DNA of 64,000 nucleotides from Sclerotiophoma versabilis (Eukaryota > Ascomycota > Dothideomycetes > Pleosporales > Didymellaceae): positions 241,001-305,000 of the forward strand of contig JAAROD010000014.1 of assembly GCA_012274445.1 (NCBI GenBank), in the 5' to 3' direction. A program made the position numbers and the translations under genes. This document shows positions 33,453 to 44,507 of this stretch, in pieces (position 1 is the stretch's first letter; every line of letters begins with the position of its first letter). Under the pieces are notes generated by a model. It had not been told where the DNA came from. It saw nothing but the letters and a program-made list of their open reading frames with translations, and did not search any database.

Positions 33453-33754
33453 ATTGGACTGTTTGGCGAGCTGACCGCGCGGCAAGGGAGGGGTGCGATG
33501 GCTGGTCGATGAAGAACTTCCTCGTTGGAGCGGGCGAGCAGAGTTCCGGGCCTCCGGTCGTGACCGATGCATAAACTGTCCTCGGCCCTTTCAAAACAAC
33601 CACGAAAATCACTGTTGCCTGAAGGTCTTCAGATGTCTGATTGAGATTGCACACGTGCAACCCGCTTACAATGCTACGATGGAAGTTTGTCGGGTGCCGG
33701 CTACCGAAGTTATGAACGTGAATTGCGGGTGCGCAGTGAAAAGTCAACTACGTC

Positions 33755-33764
33755 ATCACGTGTG
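33755..33764 (+). promoter_or_regulatory. ATCACGTGTG element, copy 1 (CACGTG E-box core)
   Basis: Contains CACGTG, the core bound by fungal bHLH factors. The same ten bases recur at 33890-33899. The following bases extend the site to a near-palindrome. Confidence 0.45.
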
Positions 33765-33889
33765 ATAACCGTACAATTCATCGATCGTTGCAGACAACGT
33801 AACAAGGTTCGCGAGATGTGAATCTGACTGAAATTGCAATCGCGTAGAGAGAAGTAAACGATCCAACAATATCGTACTTTTGACGCGGT

Positions 33890-33899
33890 ATCACGTGTG
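33890..33899 (+). promoter_or_regulatory. ATCACGTGTG element, copy 2 (CACGTG E-box core)
   Basis: Identical decamer to 33755-33764, 135 bp away in the same orientation, directly beside the CGG-N10-CCG element. Confidence 0.45.
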
Positions 33900-33901
33900 G
33901 G

Positions 33902-33917
33902 CGGTGTAACGATTCCG
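33902..33917. promoter_or_regulatory. CGG-N10-CCG inverted triplet, possible Zn2Cys6 site
   Basis: CGG at 33902-33904 and CCG at 33915-33917 with ten bases between. Dimeric Zn2Cys6 proteins bind such inverted triplets, and a ten-base spacer is the Put3 type. A candidate for autoregulation by the adjacent factor; a single occurrence could be chance. Confidence 0.35.
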
Positions 33918-34158
33918 CCCTTTCTCTCCTCCTCCACTCGGGCTCCCGCATTGCTCGGATTCCAAGACAAGTGTTGCATCCCGTGGTCTTGGCGAATGGT
34001 ACGCGCGGGCGGAAACTGTACAGGCAGCCGTCTTGAATTCGGCGCCCGCGGATGGCCGAACTAGCTACACCTGCATTTCATGACTTAAATCAGTCAAAGT
34101 ATGACTTGAACTCAGTGAAAGTGTCCGTATTGCTGCACACTAATTATTATCGCTTCCT

Positions 34159-37100
34159 ATGCCATCGGAGGCTAAAACAAGAACGTCGTTGTCGCCGCCA
34201 CGGTGCACGGGCGAAGATGCGAGAAAGAGTGCCGCTTTGGTTGATAACGATGCAAACCCAGATGAATCCAAAGGTGGTATGGGACCTTACTTGGTGAGCA
34301 TACAGAATTCTGATGCCTACAATCATCTGACGTCGTTGTAGCGTGTTTTCAGATATGCGGACAGGACAAGCTGGCTGCTGAATGGCGTAGCCTTCCTTTC
34401 TGCCATTGCGGCTGGCACTCTGCTACCGCTTATGGACCTGGTATTCGGTCGGTTCGTTACTGCGTTCAATGGCTTTGCTGTTGGGTCTATCAGTCCAGCC
34501 GAATATCGTTCTCAGGTAAACAAGTACACGTACGAAACTTCAGTAGCAAGATTTAGCGGGATCTGTACCAACAAGATTTAGCCTTTACTTTGTGTACTTG
34601 TTCGTTGCTAAATTTGCTTGTGTCTATATCCACTCAGTAAGCAGGACAGCTGGTTTTGAGTTTGCTTGCATCTGCTGACATTCCCAGGTATTGATCTCCA
34701 TCTCTGCGATTCGCACAACGAAAGCGTTGCGAATTGACTTCATCAAACACATTCTGAGACAGAACATCGCCTACTTTGATTCAGATGCAGCTGCTTCTGT
34801 TACTGTTCAGGCTACAACCAACGGAAACAACGTCAATAATGGAATCTCCGAGAAATTGACACTTACCATACAAGGTATATCGACCTTCGTGACCGCTTTT
34901 ATCGTCGCTTTCGTCGTTCAATGGAAGCTCACCTTGATTACGTTGGCTATTGTTCCTACTATTCTCATTGTCACTGGTATCTGCATCGGTATCGATACGA
35001 AGAATGAGGCACAGCTACTTCCCATATACTCCAGAGCCGGACTGATTGCAGAAGAGGTGTTCTCCACTGTTCGCACGGTCCACTCTTTCTGGCTCAACCC
35101 ACTCTTGTCCAGCAAATACGACAAGCTTCTTGGCGATGCCATGAAGGTTGGCTTGAAGAAGTCGCCAAACTACTCAGTCTTGTTTTCGTCCGAGTTCTTC
35201 TGCGTCTATTGTGGGTACGCCCTAGCCTTCTGGCAAGGCATTCGTCGATACCACAGCGGCGAGATAAGTGAATCTGGCGATGTGTAAGTCATCATACTAT
35301 TGTATTCTGAACAATTACTGATGTTATTCTAGCTTTGTGGTCATCCTTGCTGTCATTGTTGCTGCCACAGCAATGACCCAAATCGCGCCACAGATCCTGG
35401 CTTTCACCAAAGCCTCGTCTTCAGCAGAAGAGATATTCAGGACTATTGACCGGCAATCTGAAATTGACCCATTGAGTGAAGGGGGCCAAGTCCCCATGAC
35501 ATGCATTGGCGATATAAAAATCGAGAACGTCAGCTTCGCGTATCCTGCTAGGCCTGATATCACCGTCTTGAATGGTCTGCAACTATCAGCTCCTGCTAAT
35601 AAGACGACTGCGCTAGTCGGCGCAAGCGGATCCGGGAAGTCTACCATCATTGGCCTTCTAGAACGATGGTACGATCAGCCAAGCGGCACAATCTTCCTCG
35701 ACGGTATTGATATCCGGGAGCTCAACTTGCATTGGCTGAGGACAAGCGTGCGATTGGTGCAGCAAGAGCCAGTACTGTTTGCAGGAACGGTGTATGATAA
35801 CGTTGCTTACGGACTTTTCGGAACACCGAAGGCTGACCTGCCGGAGGCCGAACAGCGCGCACTGGTTGAAAAGGCTTGCAAGGATGCATATGCTGATGAG
35901 TTCATCGAACGTCTGCCGAAAGGCTACGATACTCAACTTGGCGAGCGAGCAATGAATCTTTCTGGTGGGCAGAAGCAAAGGCTTGCTATTGCACGGAGTA
36001 TCGTCTCTGAGCCCAGGGTTCTTCTTCTTGACGAAGCCACAAGTGCACTGGATCCTAATGCAGAGAAGATTGTACAGCAAGCCCTCGATCGGGTATCGAA
36101 GAATCGAACGACAATCGTCATTGCGCACAAGTTGTCTACGATTCGTAATGCAGACAACATAGCTGTCATGGCAGATGGTGCTGTCATTGAGCAAGGCACT
36201 CACGACGATTTGCTTGCTCGCAATGGTGCGTACTCTCGCCTTGTGAGGGCGCAAGATCTTGGCGAGGCCAGTGCCGGAGATGATGAGAGCATGGGAGAGA
36301 AAGAAGGTGACACCCGAATGGAGCTTGTTCGAACTCAGACGCAGGCATCTGGCATAGGAAATGCAACCAAGGAGCGAGCCAATGATGGTATCCACTACAA
36401 TCTCGTTCATTGCATCTGGATCATCTTCAAAGAGCAGAAGCACCTCTACAAATGGTTCCTGGTTCTTGGATTGGCGACTTTAGCTGGAGGTGCGACGTAC
36501 CCTGCTCAAGCTATCCTCTTCTCCCGGATAGTCCAGGCTTTCCAGTTAGCCCCAGGACGAGGGGTAGAACAGGGGGACTTCTATTCGTTGATGTTCTTCG
36601 TCGTTGCGCTTGGCAATCTGTTGGTGTTCGCTGCTGTAGGGTGGGCAAGCAACGTCGTTGCGCAGGCAGGTGAACCCTTCTCCAACGTTGATCGACCTGA
36701 CTAACGTTCATCCAGCATGTATCGCGGAAATATCGTCGAGAAATTTTCGACCTTGTTCTGAAACAGGACATGGCATTCTTTGACGATCCAGCCAATGCAA
36801 GCGGGGCCTTGGCTTCAAATCTGTCTTCCTACCCTACCAACATTTTGGAGACCATGGGCTTCAATGTCATGCTTATCTTGATCAACATCGTCAACGTGTT
36901 ATCAAGCTCTATATTGGCTTTAGCAGTCGGTTGGAAGCTCGGTCTGGTAGTTGTTTTTGGAGGTGTGTATGCTCCAAGTTCTACTAAACTTGTAACTGAT
37001 CAAGTCTTACAGCCCTGCCGCCACTTGTGTCCGCTGGCTACGTTCGAATTAGACTCGAATTCAAACTCGAGGAAGAGACAGGCAAGCGATTCGCCAGCAG

Positions 37101-38322
37101 TGCAGCTCTAGCTGCCGAGGCAGTATCTGCCATCCGTACAGTTTCCAGCCTGGCGCTGGAGAAGTACATCCTCAAACAGTACCAGGAACGGTTGGATGGT
37201 GTCGCTCTTCGATCGACCAAAGCCCTTATATGGACCATGTTCTGGTACTCTCTTTCACAATCAGTGTCTTTTCTAGCTATGGCACTCGGATTCTGGTATG
37301 GTGGTCGTTTGATCAGTTATTACGAGTACACAACAACGCAGTTCTTTACTGTGTTCATTGCGGTCATCTTCTCCGGAGAAGCTGCCGCTGCTTTCTTCTC
37401 GTATACTACAAGTCTGACCAAGACGACAACCGCCGCCAACTACATCTTCTGGCTCCGTCGACTGCAGCCTGCTGTACAGGAGGATTCATCGAAACCGCCC
37501 TTCGACGATGAAAGTAGCAAAGGTCCAACACACGTTGAGGTTCAAGCTGTTGCCTTTGCTTACAAGTCTCGACCCCACGCTAAAGTTCTCGAGGGCATTA
37601 ATGTTAATGTAAGTTGCACAGCTGCGTTTATCTCTAATTACTAACAAAAGCAGGTTCGCCCTGGCCAGTTCATTGCGTTCGTCGGTGCGAGTGGCTGCGG
37701 CAAGTCAACTATGATCTCCCTTCTCGAGCGCTTCTACGACCCAGTAGCAGGATGCATACTGTGCGACGGTACCGCTGTGCCTGTACTATGTCCCCGCAAA
37801 TACCGACGAGACATTGCTCTTGTCCAGCAAGAGCCTGTTTTGTACCAGGGATCGATTCGTGACAACATCGCCATGGGTGTTGAGACGGAAGTTACAGACG
37901 CTCAAGTTCAATTCGCCGCGCAGCAATCTAACATTCACGACTTTATAACGTCGTTACCTGAAGGCTTTGCAACGCTTTGCGGCAACAGGGGTACACAGCT
38001 CTCTGGTGGTCAACGCCAACGCATTGCTATTGCGCGTGCGCTCATTCGTGAGCCACGTCTACTCCTTTTAGACGAAGCTACGTCCGCACTTGACACGGAA
38101 TCCGAGAAGATTGTACAAGCTGCACTCGAAAAAGCGAAGAGCGGTCGCACCACCATCGCAGTTGCTCATCGTCTAAGCACTATTAAAGACGCTGACTGCA
38201 TCATTGTATTTGCAAGAGGGAAGATTGTCGAAAGCGGCACACACAAAGACTTGCTGGCGAAGCGTGGTGTCTACTATGAGATGAGCCTAGGGCAGAGCCT
38301 CGACAAGCAGATACCGACCTAG
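34159..38322 (+). CDS. ABCB-type full-length multidrug transporter
   Basis: Eight exons: 34159-34293, 34342-34529, 34576-34636, 34688-35283, 35333-36665, 36716-36962, 37013-37608, 37654-38322; 1274 residues. Layout is TMD-NBD-TMD-NBD, as in P-glycoprotein-like exporters of drugs, lipids or toxins at the plasma membrane. NBD1: Walker A GASGSGKST near 422, signature LSGGQKQR near 536, Walker B LLLDEATSALD, H-loop IAHKLST. NBD2: GASGCGKST near 1062, LSGGQRQR near 1167, LLLDEATSALD, AHRLST. All catalytic residues are present, so both sites should hydrolyse ATP. The junction of exons 5 and 6 needs a GC-AG intron (36666-36715). A separate 5' ATG is not needed. Divergent from the Zn2Cys6 gene. No peptide pheromone gene is near, so a Ste6 role is not indicated. 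Confidence 0.93.
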
Positions 38323-39535
38323 TAGGAAAAAGACATGTAACATAGATCTGCCTAAACATAATCTCAACTCAAGGCATAGCCAAGCGGTGCCTCATAGTTC
38401 CTGCCCCACGTTGAAGCTTCGAACGTTACTGAGTCACGTCACAAGGCCATGCATCATTGTGCTGGTGGACCTACCCCAGACAATATGAGCGTCTGTACAG
38501 CCTATCTCACACTTGAATATTAGTGGACGAACATTACCGGAACGCTGCAGTTGCGGTCGGCTCCGCTATCCCTTGGACGGATGTGCGAAGCCCGTACTCG
38601 CTATCATGTGGTTAGCGTTAGGATGCACAGGCTGACATGAATTCCACACGAGCTTGCGCCTCCTAGCACAACCATCACATCATCAACGTCACGTCTGAGA
38701 TCATCAAGTACTGGCCACTTTTATGCAGTCGTGATTGCATATGCTCGCGCCAATGTGTTCGCACAGCTCTACATTTGGCAGCGACTCACTGCGGAAACGT
38801 TTGACTCTCACGGTCGACGCGTCTGAAAGATAGAGCGTCAAACCTCGCTGAGTATGGCGCCTTTTGCACGCTTCTAGCCATTCCCCACCGGCAACTATAC
38901 GGCCGCGGTCATGTTATCGCTGCTATGTCATCCTCCATTGAGGTGAAGGCCGTTGTGCTTCATCTTCGCTTCACCTTGTGCCAAGGCGTTTCAAATTATC
39001 ACCGCACCCAACCACAGACAACCAACAACTTCAACGAACCTGTCGCATGTCATGCTACAGATGATTGCACATGACACCCGTAACTAATTATCTCTCGCTC
39101 TCACAGCGGCCGTCTAGGCTATCTTTCGGCCTCAGAGCTTAGTTTCAAGGGTGTCGATCTTGGCCCTAAGCTCGAGATTCTGTTTCTTAGGTCGCCTCTC
39201 CGGATCACTGTTTGATGACGGCACTACCCAAAAGTACGGGGACTGGAGACAAAGCGTGAAGGAGAAATAGACCCAGGCGGCAAACTCCCAAGGCTGTCAG
39301 CCCGCATCTAAAGCATTGGCAGCCCCAGTCTCTCGACCCTTTCTCCTCCTTCCGCTCTCGTCTGAGCTCGATGCAACTCCATTTGTAGACACCAGATCAT
39401 ATCGTCTTATTCCGTTGATCGGATTTTTTTTTTTCAATTCATCATCCTGGGGATCGTCTTTCCTATCAGCTCACATTAGCTTGTGGTGCTACCTGCGTGT
39501 ATAATATCTTAATACAGTCATCGTCTGATCCTGCT
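38323..39535. other. Intergenic region, nothing recognised
   Basis: About 1.2 kb between two genes on the plus strand. No coding, RNA or repeat structure was seen, except a T run near 39427 in the leader region of the next gene. Confidence 0.4.
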
Positions 39536-40962
39536 ATGGCGCGCTATCATCTTCGACGCCCTACGCCCATTCAGGTCACGGCGACACATTCGAAGCGACA
39601 AGAGCCTGGTTTCGGTGCAGTTGGCCCTCGCAGTCCGGAAGAAGAGCCAGAGAGTCCGGACTCACCTGGCAGCAGCCCATCGACTACGGGTGCTCCATCG
39701 CCAGCTGATAGTTCGGACTCTGAGTATGATGAGCTACCTTCACCAGCAGAAAGCAGTACATTAGGTCCCTCCAGCCAAACATTATCGACATCGAATTGGA
39801 AACCCGCATCTAGTTCGTCGTTGATGTCCACGTCGAGCTCTCAGCCAACATCTACTACATCAAGTCAATCATCAAGTCAACCATCTTCGAGCATATCAAG
39901 CTGGGCACCATCCAGCATTCCAACGTCGACCTCTTCACCAGCATTTACTCAGATGCCCACATCCAGAGGCATCGGCGCTGTTGCACCACCACAAGTCACC
40001 AATCCGTCAATAACGGCAGTCACCTCAACACGGTCGGCTTCTTCTACCGCACCGCCTGCGTCTCCCACATCTCCCACCTCATCCTTACAAATCTTTACAA
40101 GCAAGATTGCTCGACCAACACAGACAGTTGCTACTACTACTGTATCTATATTACCATCACCGCCTTCAGGCACCAATGGTATCCCAATTGGAGAGAATGA
40201 TGCTCCACGGCGAACGCGACCTGAGCCTACATTGATGAGCAAGGGTGCTGAGGCAGCCGCTATCACCTTGAGCATTATTGGTATGTTACGCGCACCCGAA
40301 ACCTGCATAACCAGCCACTGACCCTACCAGGAGCCATAGCCCTTGCAGTCGGTATCCTCTTCTATTGCAAGCGGCGCCGACGCCGCCGGAATGAAAAGCT
40401 CGAAGCAGAGCTTGAGCGCGACGCGGCCAACTACGCCGCCCTGCGCGCCCCCGAAACAGCGCACGTCAACAACTCTATAGCGCCATTTGCAAGCAGCGGC
40501 TCTCATTTAACCCAGTCCTCAGACCGCAGCAACACCCTCTTCGGCCCTGCCTCATACTTGCGCCCAGAAACTGTCTCAACCCGCGATAACTCCCGCATTC
40601 CCATGCCCCAACCCACACCAAACCCCTTCGCCGACCCGCCCCTAAATAAAGCGTACGACGTACTTGCTGGACGCCCACGCTCAACCACTCTCACAGACCG
40701 CGGGAGCTGGATCAGGAATCCATTTAAAGATCCTGAGAGCGAGCGTTTCGATCCGTTTGGTGAGCTGCAAGCGAAGGCGCGGCGGGAGCGCATCAAGCAT
40801 GTCGAGGTCGCGAGGCGGGAAGCTGAGTTGAAGCGGCAATTTGAAGCGAAGGAGAAGATGGGACTGATGCCGCCCGAGAGGGCGGTGGCCAGGAAGGGGA
40901 GTGGGGTCACCTTGGAGGGGTTGGGGGTGCTGGACCGGAGTGGTGGGGGTGCGTATCGGTGA
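39536..40962 (+). CDS. Ser/Thr-rich single-pass membrane protein
   Basis: Two exons, 39536-40280 and 40331-40962, with a 50-bp intron that falls inside the membrane segment; 458 residues. Residues 20-225 are rich in Ser, Thr and Pro and should be heavily O-glycosylated if exported. The single hydrophobic segment (about 240-262) is followed at once by CKRRRRRRN, so the C terminus is cytosolic. The cytosolic part is about 190 residues, charged, with ADPPLNKAYD and a Lys/Glu-rich helix. The plan resembles fungal wall-stress sensors or mucin-like proteins, but there is no signal peptide and no WSC or cysteine domain at the N terminus. An ATG 39 bp upstream is possible and does not add a signal peptide. 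Function unknown. Confidence 0.75.
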
Positions 40963-41269
40963 GAAGTAGTGTAGTGATGTTGACAGCGTCCAATACATCT
41001 TTACGTGAATGTGTCTTTCCGGTGATGGAAGCAGCTGCTGTGATGTAGTGAAATCAACTGTGCAGATCTTGTCATGCATGAGATATGAGGTCAGTTTCGT
41101 GGGCCTAGAGGGAAAGTAGAAACAAGCCTTGAGAGGTTAAATGCTCAATCTGACACCTGAGATGCATATCATTGATTTATTAAGTATGCAGCGAACTAAG
41201 CAAGATGATTCAACTATGATTTTCTTGACGACTAGGGGAAACAGTTTCAATGTATGTCATCTGCGCTGC
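40963..41269. other. Intergenic region between convergent genes
   Basis: Short 3' flank of both neighbours. Nothing was seen. Confidence 0.4.
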
Positions 41270-42442
41270 CTACTTCTTCGCATCAAATTTCGGATCAGCA
41301 GCATTTAGCTCCCTGTCGTATTCAATCCGAACCTCTTCCTCCTCGCCTTCCTCATTAACGAGTAACGCATGGTTCGCTTTGATCAGATGCCACTCATTCT
41401 CATCGTACGTCGTTGGCTCGCTTGCAACAATTGTGTGCTTGCCTATTTTCTCGCCCTGATCCAACGCGGCCTCCTCGTTGACTAAATCCTTGCCGTCAGG
41501 GTGTCCAGGGTACTTTGTGTTTAGCGTACGGCCTGCGAACTCGGACCAGTACAGGCTGGGTGGCTGCTGGGTGGCGTGGTTGCGAAAGCGGATTGCGAGT
41601 AGCTTTGTGCCGTCGGTGGTGCAGAAGTTGAGGGAATTTGGCGTGTTAGAGGCACCGAGCTTCTTACGCTGTAGTTGTAAGACCTGCCTGACGGTTTTGC
41701 TCATTGCAGTGAACATGGCTTTGAGGGGGTATGGCTTCTCCCACGTTGACTTGCCGCCGTGATTGGTCAAGTTTGTGATGTAGAGTGCTGCAGCGTGCTC
41801 TGAGTCTGTGGAACCAAAGATGTTGCAGTAAGCGTCGAAGGAAAGGAGGTCCGTTAAGTCGCGGCGAATTACAGAGAAGTTGGATATCACGCCGTTGTGC
41901 ATGAAGACATGTCGACCAAAGACGAAGGGATGAGAGTTGACCTGAGCCACAACGCTGCCGCTGCTTGCTCGGATATGAGCGAAGACACAGTGGGTTTCGG
42001 TATTCTCGCACAGTGACTTGAAGTTGAAGTCGTTAATCGGTGGGCTTTGAGACTTGTACAGTGCTGGCCGAGGACCCGTTACGTGCTTAACATAGGACGA
42101 CGATGCGTCAGTGTACCCTGGAGTTATGCTGTGAGTTGACATTTCCCGATGGTACTACAAATCGGAGGTGGGAAACGAAGAAATGAAGCCTGGATTCAAT
42201 GTGTCCTAGTTCTGTGAAGTGCACGTACAAGAAATTCCAAGTCCATCCATATTCAGCAACGCATTCCGCATACGCAGTAGCTCATCCGAGGTGTGATCGA
42301 GCTCTTTCTCATCCCCATGTGGCAGCAGCTTTGGGAGGTAGTGCTCTGAGCATTGTTTGCTGATGCTGTTCGCAGGGGTTATCAAGACATCGGACAGAAG
42401 GCACGGCTCCGTTGGCGAGATGTACGCAAACCAGCGACACAT
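41270..42442 (-). CDS. DUG3: Class II glutamine amidotransferase-like protein, glutathione degradation (Dug3)
   Basis: Two exons on the minus strand, 42442-42229 and 42117-41270, with a 111-bp intron; 353 residues, close to yeast Dug3. The start at 42442 rather than the upstream in-frame codon is fixed by chemistry: class II amidotransferases need Cys at position 2, and the protein starts MCRWFAY. Splicing yields GISWYTDAS. Further Ntn-hydrolase landmarks are VFAHIRASSGS, NSHPFVFGRHVFMHNG and STDSEHAAALY. In yeast Dug2-Dug3 forms the complex that cleaves the gamma-glutamyl bond of cytosolic glutathione. No Dug2 gene lies in this window. Confidence 0.92.
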
Positions 42443-43150
42443 GGTCGGTGGACTTTTTGAATGCTTGTCCTCTGATAACAACTACCACAAAAGCAGCGCG
42501 CTTGAACGAGATCCTTAGGACTGACGTGACTGAAGCGGACAGATGTTCTGTAAGGCTACTGTTGTTTATCTTATACGTGCGGGTAGTGATACAGCGCGGA
42601 GACGTGTGACCTGGTACGTGTGTTTAGGTGATAGGTCAGGTGCGAGACGTTGACCGGGAACACATAAGCCGCGTAACAGAAGTCTTAAGAGAGGCAACAA
42701 CGAGGTAACACCTGCGATTATGTGGTGAAGTTCCACTGTTGGGTTTCGTCATCGGACTTGTGTATGAGGGCGGGGCAATCGGTGCGGGGCAGTAGCCTCG
42801 TGGAGCAAGCAGGGGCAGTTTGCCGCCGCAGCTTCTTTTTCAATGTTACGCAAAACGCAATTGCTGTTAATAGGGTTGTAGGAGTGCTGAAAAGCGCAAG
42901 AAATGATGTTGTTATGTCGCCAATATCTGTTCCTTATCCAGGTCGAGATCATAGCGGCAACGTGTGTGGCAACTCAAACCTCAAAGTATGCTTGCACTAG
43001 GATTGAGATGCATGTCCATCTTCCCGCACAACCCCCTGTTCCTATAGATGAGGGGTCAGGTACGCTATAACTTGTCTCACCCACAAACAACCTTCTTCTT
43101 GCTTTTCTTTCCACTACTTCGTTGTTTGCATCACTTCAGCCGGACACCCA
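42443..43150. promoter_or_regulatory. Divergent intergenic region (DUG3 and FAD monooxygenase)
   Basis: About 700 bp shared by two divergent genes. The 70 bp before 43151 are pyrimidine-rich, a typical leader. Nothing else was recognised. Confidence 0.4.
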
Positions 43151-44507
43151 ATGACACAACCCAGACAACCGCTCAGAGTCGCTGTAGTAGGCGCCGGTAT
43201 AGGTGATAATCTATATGTCACTACCGCCTCTGGATCTAGAGATCTCACATCATACAGGTGGCCTCTCTGCAGCAATAGCTCTGCGCAACGCCGGCCATGC
43301 CGTCACCATGTATGAAAAGTATACGTCGGCCTTCACAAGCACGACCTTGCCACTATCGAACGCCATCTCCACGGGTGCCAACATCCTTCGCATCATCGAC
43401 AGGTGGGGATTTGACTTTGCAAAGGCCAAAGCGGGGCTGAATCTGCAGGAGAGGATCTTCCATGGCGAAACCATGAAGCAAATGCACCATATCGACTTCA
43501 AGTACAACCGTGATGAGTTCGGCTATGATTGGTTGTTAATGCGCAGGCAGGCGCTGCATGAGGGTTTGCTGAGCATAACGGCCGAAACGCCGCATGGGAG
43601 TGTGCCGATTGAAGTCCAAATGGGTCGGGAAGCAATTGCGCTGGATTGTGAAGAAGGGAGACTGACGTTTAAAGATGGTGAGGTAGTCAGTGACCTGGTA
43701 GTTGCAGCAGATGGTGTGCACAGCAAGCTTATCAACGCCATCACTGATAATAACACGCCTCCCATACAGGCCGGACGTACAGCGTATCGCTTCATGGTTC
43801 CGCGTGAGAAGGTCATGGCTGATCCAGGCCTGCGAGCTGTATACGAGAACGAGGAAGAGGGGCTGTCGTACTATCAGATTCCAGAGAAAAGGGTCTATTT
43901 CCTTGTTACACAGTCAGACGAGGGTGAGTCCTTCTATTGTCTACTCGTGCACCCGGCTTTGGAGACAAACATGGACGCGATCGGGAAGTGGAGCATTGAA
44001 GGGTCAAGAGCGGAGCTGAAAAAGTTGACCGAGAACTTCCATCCTGTTGTGAAGAAACTGTGCGAACTCGCAGCAACTCCGTTGCTCTGGACAATCTGCT
44101 GTAGGGAGCCGTTAGAATCGTGTGTCAAGGGCAGGGCGGTCGCCATTGGAGATGCCTGCCACCCGCACTTGCCTCATCATGGGCAAGGAGCTGCTGCGGC
44201 AGCAGAAGATGCAGCCTCCCTGGGGGTATTTCTGTCTGGAATTCCACGACCTATTATGCCGAGTGGCGTGCCGACAGTTCTTAAGCAATGGGAGTCGTTC
44301 AGATTTCCGCGAGCCAAGGCGATCCAGCTCATAACCAGTACTTTTCCTACGCCAATTGAAGCGCTTGAGGCAAAAATACGTGCATTGGGTTACGATGGCG
44401 TGTTACCTGCAGACGTCGATGGGCACGAAAAGACTGTAACTCGGTGGTTCTTTGGGTATGATGTTATGGCAGAGGCGAAGAAGTATTGCGAAGAAATAGA
44501 AACCTAG
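43151..44507 (+). CDS. FAD-dependent aromatic monooxygenase, salicylate-hydroxylase-like
   Basis: Two exons, 43151-43202 and 43258-44507, with a 55-bp intron inside the dinucleotide-binding motif; 433 residues. The first exon (17 codons) supplies VAVVGAGIG and splicing completes GAGIGGLSAA. Other group A flavoprotein motifs are present: DG in LVVAADGVHS and GD in VAIGDACHPHLPHHGQGAA. The family hydroxylates aromatic acids with NAD(P)H and oxygen; salicylate hydroxylase, 6-hydroxynicotinate monooxygenase and secondary-metabolite enzymes share this plan, so the substrate is open. No signal peptide: cytosolic. Given the plant-facing enzymes at 25-29 kb, use on plant phenolics is possible but unproven. 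Confidence 0.9.

Larger units (their letters stand above)
33453..34158. promoter_or_regulatory. Divergent intergenic region of regulator and ABC transporter
   Basis: These 706 bp hold both promoters. Two copies of ATCACGTGTG and one CGG-N10-CCG element lie in the middle (separate entries). Confidence 0.55.

Noticed and set aside
25112..44507. Secondary-metabolite biosynthetic cluster
   Set aside because: There is a regulator, a transporter and an oxidoreductase but no PKS, NRPS, terpene synthase or other backbone enzyme.
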